Assembly (NCBI GenBank): GCA_963575745.1
Contig: CAUYUJ010012581.1
Location: 389,498 to 453,497 of the forward strand
Origin: Prorocentrum cordatum
Taxonomy: Eukaryota > Sar > Dinophyceae > Prorocentrales > Prorocentraceae
Direction: 5' to 3'
Length of the DNA stretch: 64,000 bases
A program made the translations under genes and the position numbers. Below, in pieces: positions 32,045 through 40,210 of this stretch (position 1 is the stretch's first letter; each line of letters begins with the position of its first letter). Under the pieces are notes generated by a model that did no database searches, was not told the DNA's origin, and saw nothing but the letters and a program-made list of their open reading frames with translations.

Positions 32045-33800
32045 TTTGAGTTTTCGCGCTTATCCCCGTCGCGAGGCAGTCGCCTCAAGGACACAGCCCC
32101 GCGGAAAGGCTGGCGGTCCGAGTCTCGCGTCGTGCGTGTTCGTCCTCTTTGAGGCCATGGTCGGCGGAATTCTTAGCTGTCGTGTCTCAGCAAATTTTGC
32201 GCGGTTGCCCCTCTCGCCAGGCAGATGCCTCAAGGACACCGCCTGGCAGTAAGGTCGGCGGTCCTCCACAGCCTCACGTCCGACCGATAACCGAAGTTTG
32301 TCTCCTTCTTCGGCACTCTGGCGGCAGTGCTAGGTTTCGTGCATCCACAGAAAATGCACACCCCCCCCGTCGCGAGGCAGTTGCCCCAAGGAGTCTGCCT
32401 TGCGGCAAGGCCAGCGGTCCTACGCGGTTTCACGCCCACCTTGTCACCAAATGTCGTACTTCGGTTCGGACGGTGGCTGTCTGCAGCGCCGACTTCTTGC
32501 GCACCCAGAAGTTCGCACATTTACCCCCGTTGCGAGGTTGTTGTCTCAAGGACAGCCCGGCGGCAGGGCCCGCGGTCCTGCACGTTCTCGTGTTTTTCCA
32601 GTCACCACGTTTCGTTTTCGTCTGGGCGCTGGCTTGCAGCAGTGCTGGATTTCGTGCGTCCACAGCTTCTGCGCGCCTACTCATGTCATGAGGCAGCTGC
32701 CTCAAGGAAATGGCCCCGCTGCAACGCTGGCGGTCCTGCGCGCCCTCGCGTCGCACGTGTTACCACGACTCGTCTCCATTTGTACGTTGTTTGGCGGAAG
32801 CGCCTTCATCGTGCATCCGCATATTTTGCGTGTTTATCCCCGTCGCGAGGCCAATGCCTCAGGGACGCAGCGTGGCGGCAAGGCCGCCGGCCCTACACAC
32901 TCGCATTTTTCTGGCTCCCACAATTTATTTGGCGGTGCCTGGTGGCAGTGCCAATGTGCAAGCATTCGCTGATCCTGCGCGCAGACCCCGTCGCGAGGCA
33001 AGTGCCTCAAGGACCTTGCCTAGCGGCAAGGCCGGCGGTCCTGGACGCTGTCACGTCGAACGTTACGAAGGTTCGTTTTTGGGGGACGTTGGTTGGCGGC
33101 AGTGCCAGCCATCACGAGTCCGCAGATGATGCATGCCTACCCCCGTCGCGAGGCTGTTGCCTCAAGGACATCCTGGCGGCAAGGTCGGCAGTCCTGCACA
33201 TTCTCACGTCTAATTGGTAACCAAGGTTTGTCACCAAGGTTTGCCCACTTTTGAGCACTGGTTGGCGGCAAAGCCAGCTTTCGTGCATTCCCAGATAATG
33301 CACGATCACCCCCGTTTCGAGGCAGTTGCCCAGTGGCAAGGCCGGTGGTCCTGCACACTTGCACGTCGAGCCGACATTCGTCTTTTTTGTGGGTGTTGTC
33401 TGGCGGCGGTGCCACCCATCGTGCGTCCGCAGATCATGCGCTCCTACCTCCTTCGCGAGGCTGTTGCATCAAGGACACAGCCCGGCGGTCAGACCAGCGG
33501 CCTTGCACGCCTGCACAATTCCCTGAATATCACAGTCCGCCGCTTTTTGAATGTTGACTGCCGGCAGTGCCGACTTTCGTGCATCCACGTTTCAGCGCGC
33601 TGTCGCGAGGCACTTGCCTCAAGGACGCAGCCCGGCGACAAGGCCGGCGGTCATGCACTCTCCTTGCGTGTCCTTAGATCCCACGTGTCATCCCCTCTTG
33701 GACGCTCCCTGGCCGCAGTGCCCGTCTGCGAACCTTCGGTGGTTCCGCGGGTTGACCCCCATCGCGATGCAGATGCCTCGCGAGGCAGATACTTTTTGAC
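32045..33800 (+). repeat. ~154-bp satellite, about twelve copies
   Basis: The landmark GTCGCGAGGCAGTTGCCTCA (with variants) occurs near 32067, 32214, 32369, 32527, 32684, 32839, 32988, 33143, 33311, 33449, 33601 and 33760, spacing 138-168 bases. Each unit continues AAGGACACAGC, GGCGGCAAGGCCGGCGGTCC, TGCAC, then TTTGGCGGCAGTGCCA and TTTCGTGCATCCACAG. Since 154 is not a multiple of three, frames such as the 297-codon one at 32327-33220 rotate through the unit and are not a protein. Copies are diverged, so the array is old. Confidence 0.92.
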
Positions 33801-35075
33801 GGAACGTATTCGTACGTGTTTTCGTTTCGGTTTTCTTGGTCCGGGCTAACTTGCTTGCGTTCGCCGGGACGGCGATGCATTTGCACCGCGGTCTTTTTCA
33901 CCTCCCCCCTCCGCGCCTCGCTAAGATAGGACGGGACAGCGTAGCTGTGGAAGTCATCATCGCGACCAACTGCGGCGGCGGTTGAAAGATGGTCTCGCCC
34001 TTGTCTTCGGGCCTTCCCTGTGGCAGCTCGTGGGCGTGATCTTATGTTTGTTCGTGCTGTTTGCCTCTCGTGTCTACCCTTCCCTCAGTAGCGTAGTACG
34101 TGAGCAAATTCAACGAGCATGTCGCCACACACGGTTTGAGGATGCGCGGGCGTGCGCCAGCGGAACATTTGCCCGAATTTCCGTCTTGAGTGATTTCCCA
34201 ACAGAAACAAGAAATCTGAATTCCAGGCGCGCCGGCTAATCTGTTATCGAATGCGTGCGCCTTCTGCCAGAGTTCCCACGCAGTATCCCGTGACACAGGA
34301 ATGCTGTCCAAAGTGCTAATTCAGTAGGATCACGTTAGCATGACAGACGAAACGCGTGTTCCCCAACGATGTGTATCTTGCGGCTCTGGCAGGTGCTACT
34401 ACCTCGATCCGTGCGTTCTGGACCACTGCCCCACGCCATTCGCATTATCGGGCCACCGTGCCCCTCAGAGTGATGTATCCAGGAAGCTGGGTCCACTAAC
34501 GGGGCCCAGGCGCCACAAAACCACATTACCTCAAGTCCTCTCTCCTCCTCCCTCCTATGCCCTCCTCTCCTTGTCTCTTCATTTCCCTTCTCTCCTTACC
34601 CTCCTGTTCCACGATTGCTCCTCTCTCCTCCTCTCCCGTTTTCCTCCTCTCCTCCTCTCTCCAGGTGTCTCATCCGTCATCTCTCCTCATCCTACCTACC
34701 TTTTCGCCTCCGTGCAGCCACGCGCAGAAGGGGGTAGGGGGAGGAGGGAGGCTTCTTAGAAGCACCGCCCGTGGCCCAAATAGGAGCTGCGGTGGCCCGC
34801 ACTGCCACGCTGGCGAAGGCCCGGGCGTGGGACGAATACTTGACACAGCTGTTGAACGACATGTTACGAAGGCGAGTTGCTGTCGGGGAGCGCGTACGTT
34901 GAAAACGAATATAAGCACCCCACTTTTTAGAAGGTGCGGGCCTTAAACATAGATCTAGGCTCAGCGCCTTCTAAATGACAGCCTCCTTCTAAGAGGCCTT
35001 TCTCCGTCCCTCGACCCTCCTATGCGCCCCGCCATTCCCCTCTCTTCCCCTCGTTCTCCATCCTTCCTTCCCCCT
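33801..35075. other. Non-coding stretch
   Basis: CT-rich pyrimidine block at 34535-34690. A short Cys-rich frame at 34340-34520 is noted but unsupported. No gene. Confidence 0.4.
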
Positions 35076-35096
35076 CTGTGGCCAGTCTGGCTCAAG
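35076..35096 (+). promoter_or_regulatory. Trans-splice acceptor region with spliced-leader-like word (weak)
   Basis: A pyrimidine tract (35035-35078) ends at CCAG (35082-35085), a good acceptor for spliced-leader addition upstream of the ATG at 35158. The 21 bases 35076-35096 also match the dinoflagellate spliced leader at 17 positions, including the last nine (TGGCTCAAG), so they could be a decayed leader relic; chance is possible. Confidence 0.3.
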
Positions 35097-35157
35097 AGCT
35101 GCAGCAGCTCCGCGCCCCTGGCGTGCGCCAGCCCTTCCCCGCGCCCCTTGAGTGGCC

Positions 35158-35208
35158 ATGGCGACGGCGCCGACTGAGCCGGGCGGCGAGCTGGGCTCAG
35201 GGGCAACG
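35158..35208 (+). CDS. Methyltransferase gene, first coding exon
   Basis: ATG at 35158 opens MATAPTEPGGELGSGAT and ends on a codon before GTTGGG. The next exon (35761) also begins on a codon. An alternative exon at 35365-35489 (frame with TGGGGGASGAEVEEEQKRH) may intervene, but its phase does not fit. Confidence 0.45.
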
Positions 35209-38200
35209 GTTGGGGTGGACAGGCTCAAAGTGGGATGCATCGACCCCCAATCGCCCACTGATCCCTGATAGTGGTCTGATATCAGCACCCCGCCCAGTAA
35301 CGTGCGGATCCGCTATCGGGGGCCTATCGCCGATTCTTGTTCGGCGATGTATCGCCGATTCCAGGTCCATGCCTTCCCCCTGTGGCAATCCCCCCACCGT
35401 TGCCCCTCACGGGCGGGGGCGGGGGCGCCAGCGGGGCGGAGGTCGAAGAGGAACAGAAGCGGCATAAGCATGAAGTCTCGGAGTTCCGCGCGGGTTTCTC
35501 GGATCGGCGCTGGCGAATCCGAGACATCGGCGGCGAAATTCGAGCCTTACCCTCGCCGTTTAACGATTCAGGCGGCTCGATTGGGCGGCGGGGGGAGGGT
35601 TCGGAATTCGTCGAACACGGTGCGCAATCTGAGCCCTGTCTCCGCCTCCCATCGATTCAGGCTAATCGATGGTTGGCGGGGGGCAGGGCCCGCATGCCGC
35701 CACCTGGAGATCCGCGCGGGCCTCCAGGAGCTTGCCGTTATGCTTCTGCTGTCCTTTCAGGAGGGGCGGCCGCCCTCCAGCTCCTCGTGGACCCCAGAGG
35801 CGCTGGCCGCGGAGCTGAGGCGGCTGCCCGTGGATGCGCTGTTCCCGCAGCTGACGGAGGAGAGTTCGAGCAGGGGCCGCCGCGAATCGCGCTTCGGCGG
35901 TTCCTCATCCTCGTCCTCGTCCCCCTCTTCTCGAAAAAGAAGGCATACACATACACTATTGACGGTCCGCGCGGAGTTCTTGGATCTGCGTTGGACCTCC
36001 CTCCCTGGCGCGCGGAGCGCGCCAGTGTCGGTGCCGGAGGCGCCGCTAGGGGCTCCCAGTGCACATCGAAGAATTTCGCGCGGACCGTCGATTTTTTTCT
36101 CAAGTTGCTTACGCCATTCCGCCGTCGCCCTCCAGACGGAGCGAGAGTTTGCGGCGATCGTGGAAGTTATTTGGTGGGTCCGGAACTTTTTGGATACATA
36201 GGATGATATTTGAGGGGCTCTCGGGATGTTTCTCATGTGCATCTTGGAGAGGTCATTGTTGCACCTGGGGGGTTCGGGCGGACCGTCGCAAGTTTATCTT
36301 TCTGCAGTTTATCCTTCCTCGATCTTCTCCCCCAGAGGAGGCGGCACGAGGGAGCGCGGAGTTATTCGGGCTCTCTCGCGTTCTCGCGGGGCGCGGACAC
36401 GGCCACCCCTGAGGATGTGGTGGAGGTCCTCGAGAAGTGGCACCGACGCTTCCCGCTCAGGATCTGGAAGCGGTTCTCGGGTCATGATAATGATGCGTTC
36501 CAGGATGGTCACGGTTTCCACGTTTTTTCCATATTCCCAAATGTTCCGCACCAGTTGCGCCGCTAGATAGTGTCGAAATGTGGAAATCCTGGGTCGTATA
36601 CAAAGCCAATCCTTTTGTGATATCATTGTCACCCTAGGTTCGTCAGGGTGTACAAGGGCGCGGCGCACCAGACGCCATGCGTCCTGAAGGAGTTCAACGA
36701 GTGCGCCCCGGTCATCGACAGGGTGCGGGCCTGGATTGCCACCCTGCCAGAGGATCGGGGGCGGCCAAGGGAAGTGATGACTACGGTCGGACCGAGGTAT
36801 AAGATCGAGGTCGGCTCGGGGAGGGTATCATAGTGTTCTTCGTGTGTTGTTGGATGTTCTTGTGCATCCCGGGGGGAGGGCACCCTCGAATGTTCTTCAG
36901 TTTGGCCGGTGGAGGGTCTCATGTTCTTGAAGGGTGTTCTTCTGTTCCAGTTCCGGCTGTAGGTGGGGTTGCATGATTGCTCCCCGGATATCATGCCCCC
37001 CCCCTTCTTCTTTCCATGCGTCCCCCGGCCTGTCCTCGGCCGCGCACATTTTTCGGGCCATGATTTGCGCTCCCCCCTCGCCTTGGATGCCCCCGAGAGG
37101 ACGCACCTCCGGCCACCGTCATCGACCTGGGCGCGGGGTTCGGCTTCCTCTCCATGCTGCTGGCGGAGCTCCTGCCGCCGCAGCGTGTCGCGAGGTGCAT
37201 CCTGATAGACGCCGACTTCCCGAACCGGGGCCTGGAGGTGCCCAGCGGCCAGATCTCCACCGAGCACATCTACGGGTGTGGGCAGTGGCGGATACCCCTG
37301 TGCACTCTGAAGGTGGACCTGAAGAAGGGCAGGGCGCTGAACCAGGTCGGCGCGCACCTCCTGCGCACCCCTGCAGAGCAGGACGTCGCTGCAGGCGGCG
37401 CTGGTGAGGCGCCAGCCGCGCCGCCCGTCTTCCTGTGCGGGGTGCACCTGTGCAACACGCTCAGCCTCCGCGCAGCCCAGCTCTTCAACGAGCACCCAGA
37501 GGCCACGGCCCTGGCGTTGGCGCCGTGCTGTTTCCCCACGCAGCGGCACCTGGCGCAGCAGGTGGTCTACCAGCTCGGCGCTCACCGCTTCGCGGCCAGC
37601 CAGTTCCTGGATAGCAGGACCACGCCCTCCAGCGCGGCGCGCTTCGCGAGCTGGAACGAGCACATCCTCGAGGGCATCGAGCCAGGGCCCGGAGGGACGA
37701 AGGCCATGGAGAGGCACCAGCTCCACCGACCACAGTCGGGAGGTTCCGCGGCGCCAATCCGAACCCCACCCTCGCCGATCAACGATCCAGGCCTCTCGAT
37801 GGGCGGCGGGGGTAGGGTTCGGAAGGCGTCGAAGACGTGGCGAAATCCGAACCCTGTCTCCTCCCATCGATTCAGGAGAACCGATGGTTGGCGGGGGCAG
37901 GGCCCGCATGCCGCCACCTGGAGGCATGTTCGCGCAGGACCGGTACATCTTCGCCGCGCGGCCCTGGCGGCGCGATGCCGTCGCGGCGTCCGAGGTCGGC
38001 CAGAGGACCGGAGGCCGCGTCGTCGTGGACGCGGAGTACGGCCACGCGGCGGCCCGCCGTGGCCGGGGGGGCGGGCGGACCACCGGAGGCGCCGTGGCGC
38101 CCGCGCCGCTTGGCTGCGACGAGCTCGCCGCCGCGCTGCGGCTCTTGCCCGTGCAGCGCAGGTGCGCAGGGCCGCCGCGCGGCGTCGCGTCGGGCGGGCG

Positions 38201-38333
38201 CGCCCCAAGAGCGGTGGCAGGAACGCGGGGTCGGCCTGCTTGGGCTACAGTCCAAAACCATGGTAATGATGCAGTACTTTGTAAGGCCACCCTTGCAACC
38301 TTCTTTTTGTCGACCCTGAGTGAACCACTGTAG
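35158..38333 (+). CDS. Class I SAM-dependent methyltransferase, multi-exon
   Basis: Exons proposed: 35158-35208, 35761-~35863, 36336-36472, 36638-36773, 37100-~37742 and 37938-38333. The 36.3-36.5, 36.6-36.8 and 37.1 kb exons splice in phase. The fifth holds the catalytic core: TVIDLGAGFGFLSMLLAELL is motif I (the glycine-rich SAM loop), ILIDADFPNRG gives the acidic residue expected after strand 2, and FLCGVHLCNTLSL followed by ALAPCCFPT recalls the LCG and CC motifs of the Methyltransf_32 / TRM13-METTL25-like group. The N-terminal exons encode a soluble helical region (WTPEALAAELRRLPVDALF, DVVEVLEKWHRRFPLRIWKR). Substrate is unknown; that group includes RNA modifiers, which is inference. The 3' end is least certain: fifth-to-sixth exon phase does not match, and the terminal frame is chosen by composition. 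Introns two and five contain copies of one repeat element. Confidence 0.6.
35365..35489 (+). CDS. Possible alternative exon of the methyltransferase gene
   Basis: Follows the acceptor CGATTCCAG, and one frame reads PPLPLTGGGGGASGAEVEEE then QKRHKHEVSEFRA up to a GTTTCT donor. Protein-like, but its phase conflicts with the first exon; it may instead be part of the 35209-35760 intron. Confidence 0.3.
35503..35710 (+). repeat. Introner-like element, copy 2
   Basis: Lies in the intron just before exon 35761. Landmarks: ACCCTCGCCGTTTAACGATTC, GGGAGGGTTCGGAA, GCCCTGTCTCC, CCCATCGATTCAGG, ATCGATGGTTGGCGGG and CAGGGCCCGCATGCCGCCAC. The last 50 bases before the acceptor are not shared with the other copies. 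Confidence 0.75.
35761..35863 (+). CDS. Methyltransferase gene, second exon
   Basis: Begins after GTCCTTTCAG in phase 0 and encodes SSSSWTPEALAAELRRLP then VDALFPQLTEE. The 3' boundary is uncertain; a GT at 35864 gives a phase that does not fit the next exon. Confidence 0.5.
36336..36472 (+). CDS. Methyltransferase gene, third exon
   Basis: Starts after CTTCTCCCCCAG and reads RRRHEGARSYSGSLAFSRGA, then DTATPEDVVEVLEKWHRRFP and LRIWKR. Ends inside a CGG codon at a GTTCTC donor; the next exon supplies the third base. Confidence 0.6.
36638..36773 (+). CDS. Methyltransferase gene, fourth exon
   Basis: Starts after TGTCACCCTAG, completes the split Arg codon and reads FVRVYKGAAHQTPCVLKEF then NECAPVIDRVRAWIATLPED. 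Ends on a codon at GTGATG. Confidence 0.65.
37100..37742 (+). CDS. Methyltransferase gene, catalytic-core exon
   Basis: Starts after CCCGAGAG in phase 0 and reads DAPPATVIDLGAGFGFLSML and onward for about 214 codons, with ILIDADFPN, FLCGVHLCNTLSLRAAQLF and ALALAPCCFPTQRHLAQQ. The donor at 37743 (GTTCCG) coincides with the start of the repeat element copy. Confidence 0.7.
37743..37937 (+). repeat. Introner-like element, copy 3, forming nearly the whole intron
   Basis: The proposed 195-bp intron is almost entirely the element: ATCCGAACCCCACCCTCGCC, CGATGGGCGGCGGGGGTAGG, GTTCGGAAGG, AATCCGAACCCTGTCTCC, CCCATCGATTCAGG, CGATGGTTGGCGGGG and GGGCCCGCATGCCGCCACC, then 22 unique bases and the acceptor TTCGCGCAG. 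The words CCGAACCC and GGGTTCGG inside it are inverted repeats. Confidence 0.75.
37938..38333 (+). CDS. Methyltransferase gene, probable last exon
   Basis: After CGCGCAG one frame reads DRYIFAARPWRRDAVAASEV, GQRTGGRVVVDAEYGHAAA and later DELAAALRLLPVQRRC, to TAG 38331-38333. Beyond about 38150 other frames are also open, and a switch to one containing WQERGVGLLGLQSKTM is possible. Confidence 0.4.
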   Translation, partial: DRYIFAARPWRRDAVAASEVGQRTGGRVVVDAEYGHAAARRGRGGGRTTGGAVAPAPLGCDELAAALRLLPVQRRCAGPPRGVASGGRAPRAVAGTRGRPAWATVQNHGNDAVLCKATLATFFLSTLSEPL

Positions 38334-39380
38334 ACGTCCAAAGGCATCCAAATTGGTCGTCCAAGGACCTCCCATCCTGATCTTGCGTCCATTCTCTGAA
38401 TTTGGACTGCATGCGTAAGAGTAATCCTTCGCCGGAGTGACTTCTGGTGCGGGCCTACAGGGGTCCCCGCAGCACTGGGCTGCGCGCGTATCTAGATTTC
38501 GCCCCTCTCTGCGACCCAGCCGCTCACCACCGGTCAGTCTTGCCCAGAGTCATTCTCGCGTGTAGCCGACTGCCTTCCCCTCTGTTGCCAGGGGCTTGGC
38601 TTGTTCCACTCGGGATTCGCCGTTTGGGGGGGGAGTTACGGGAAGGCCGTTCCTCTGGGAGTTGTCGTTTTTGTGTCTTCGGCAGGTTCGCCCGCGCAGG
38701 AGGATGGAGAGAGGGGTGTTGGTTTCGTCGGCTCGTGCGGTGTTGGGCTTTGAGTTTGAAGGCTCGCTGCCGACGACGACATAGGTCGGGAGGGAAAAAA
38801 GAGCATCAATGACACGCCGCCCTTGGAAGTCCGTCAGCGTCTTACTCAGGCTCGTTCTTTTTGACCGGAGGCCTGCTGATGCTTCAACAGCACTTTGCTG
38901 ATGGGCTCCCCGCGGCGGCATGTCCTTGATGCTGCCGTTGCTCCCCTCTGAGGGAAGCAGCTGGGGATGCGGAACATCTCGAATGCCCCGTGCCCCAGCG
39001 CTGTGACATTGCGCGGCCGCTGCACGGGGGGACGCGGGGATCGGGGAGCCGGCCCGAGCACGCCTCTGTCGAAGAGGGGGGGCGGTGTCTCTCCAGACTA
39101 AATATTCGGTGGCACGCGGCGCGCCAGCTCCTTGTGGCCCTCGCGTGCAAGGGGGGGGGAGGGGGGGGGGGCGTTCAGAGACCTTGGCATCACTCGGACG
39201 CGTGCATCAGCGCGGGTCATCCTGCCATCCTCGGATCATCTGGCGAACAGCCAACGCACGAACCCACCAAGTCTACGGGGAATTGAGGTCCGACCGATGG
39301 CAAGAGACGGGCATATGCCATATGCCTGTCCTTCCAGCGCATTGTCTATCCCGCCCGCCTGGCCGCCGCGCTTGGGTCGT
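38334..39380. other. Non-coding stretch
   Basis: Intergenic between the methyltransferase and transporter genes. A G-rich patch lies at 39150-39175. No gene. Confidence 0.45.
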
Positions 39381-39389
39381 GGGCAGGAG

Positions 39390-39600
39390 GCTTCTCAGCT
39401 GCCTCCTTGGGGTCCTGTTGGGGACCTCATTGGGGCCATCTTGCGGGTCCCCTGGGCGCACCTTGGGAGCCTTGTGGGGACCTTTTTGGGTCGTCGGGGG
39501 GGGGGTCATCTCGGTTTTGAGGGCTCGAAATTGCAGCTCGATGTCTCTTTCTTGACCTTAAACCTCTCTTGGGGGCATCTTGCGGGCCGCTAGAGCCCCC
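39390..39600 (+). repeat. TTGGGGCC-type dispersed repeat
   Basis: CTCCTTGGGG, CATTGGGGCCATCTTG and CTCTTGGGGGCATCTTG words, + orientation. Confidence 0.75.
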
Positions 39601-39734
39601 CTTCGGACGCCTCGCGTGCTCTCTTAAGCGCGTAATGGGCGCCTCTTGGGCAGCCTAGGACGGTCTGAGTCTAGAAGACAGGGTGAGAATGCGAACGTTC
39701 TCTCAAAACCTCCCCTCCTTGGGCCTACCGCCAA

Positions 39735-39905
39735 GGCCTCCAAGACTGCCCAAGAGGCCCCCGACAAGAGCCCCGTGACGGTCACCGCGAACCATCTCTG
39801 GGCGTGTTGGAAACATTGGTTCCGAACCACGCTCCCGAGGCCTCTAGAAACGTTTCCCCAAGCACCCTGGAAGCGCCCAAGAGCGCCCCCCAAACCAGGA
39901 GTCTG
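39735..39905 (-). repeat. TTGGGGCC-type dispersed repeat, inverted
   Basis: CCAAGGCCTCCAAGAC, GCCCAAGAGGCCCCC and AGCGCCCAAGAGCGCCCCC on the + strand. With the preceding copy the region forms a large imperfect inverted pair upstream of the transporter gene. Confidence 0.7.
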
Positions 39906-40120
39906 GGACAGGCGCCCCGTGGCAATGACCATGTGCAGTATTCGGTATTGAGAGCTGGAAGGGACCTGAGGACACTCCACTTCGTGCCTCGGGCAGGGTA
40001 ACATAACATTCGTGGGAAGTGTACGTATGCGTAAAAGTATGCGTAACCATGCAGATCAAATTTTGGTTGGGTCCCAGCACATTGCATTCGGTAAGTCGTT
40101 GCCAAGATGACTGAACCGGA
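39906..40120. other. 5' flank of the transporter locus
   Basis: Lower G+C than the coding block, with a duplicated GTATGCGTAA word (40024 and 40038). No clear promoter element. Confidence 0.35.
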
Positions 40121-40142
40121 TCCGTAGCCATTTTGGCTCAAG
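40121..40142 (+). other. Dinoflagellate spliced-leader relic in genomic DNA
   Basis: All 22 bases, including GTAGCCATTTTGGCTCAAG, equal the spliced leader that dinoflagellates add in trans to mRNA 5' ends. It stands 68 bases before the ATG of an intronless gene. A leader in genomic DNA next to a gene is the accepted sign of an mRNA that was reverse-transcribed and reinserted. It is not an SL RNA gene: no donor GT or Sm-site-containing intron half follows. Confidence 0.92.
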
Positions 40143-40210
40143 GCTCCGAGGATCGCCCCAAGACGGCCCAATAGGCTGTAAGAGCGCCCACAGACGGAGT
40201 TTTAGTAGCC

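Noticed and set aside
32327-33220. 297-codon open frame
   Set aside because: It lies in a ~154-bp satellite whose period rotates the frame; no conserved protein unit results.
32045-33800. CRISPR-like array
   Set aside because: The units are diverged tandem copies without unique spacers of uniform length, and the genome is eukaryotic.
36629-38392. 587-codon open frame on the - strand
   Set aside because: It is antisense to methyltransferase exons that carry recognisable SAM-binding motifs and consistent splice sites; its composition is an Arg/Gly/Pro shadow.
40121-40142. Genuine SL RNA gene
   Set aside because: No splice donor follows the leader and no Sm-site-containing intron portion or tandem arrangement is present; position before an intronless gene fits a relic.
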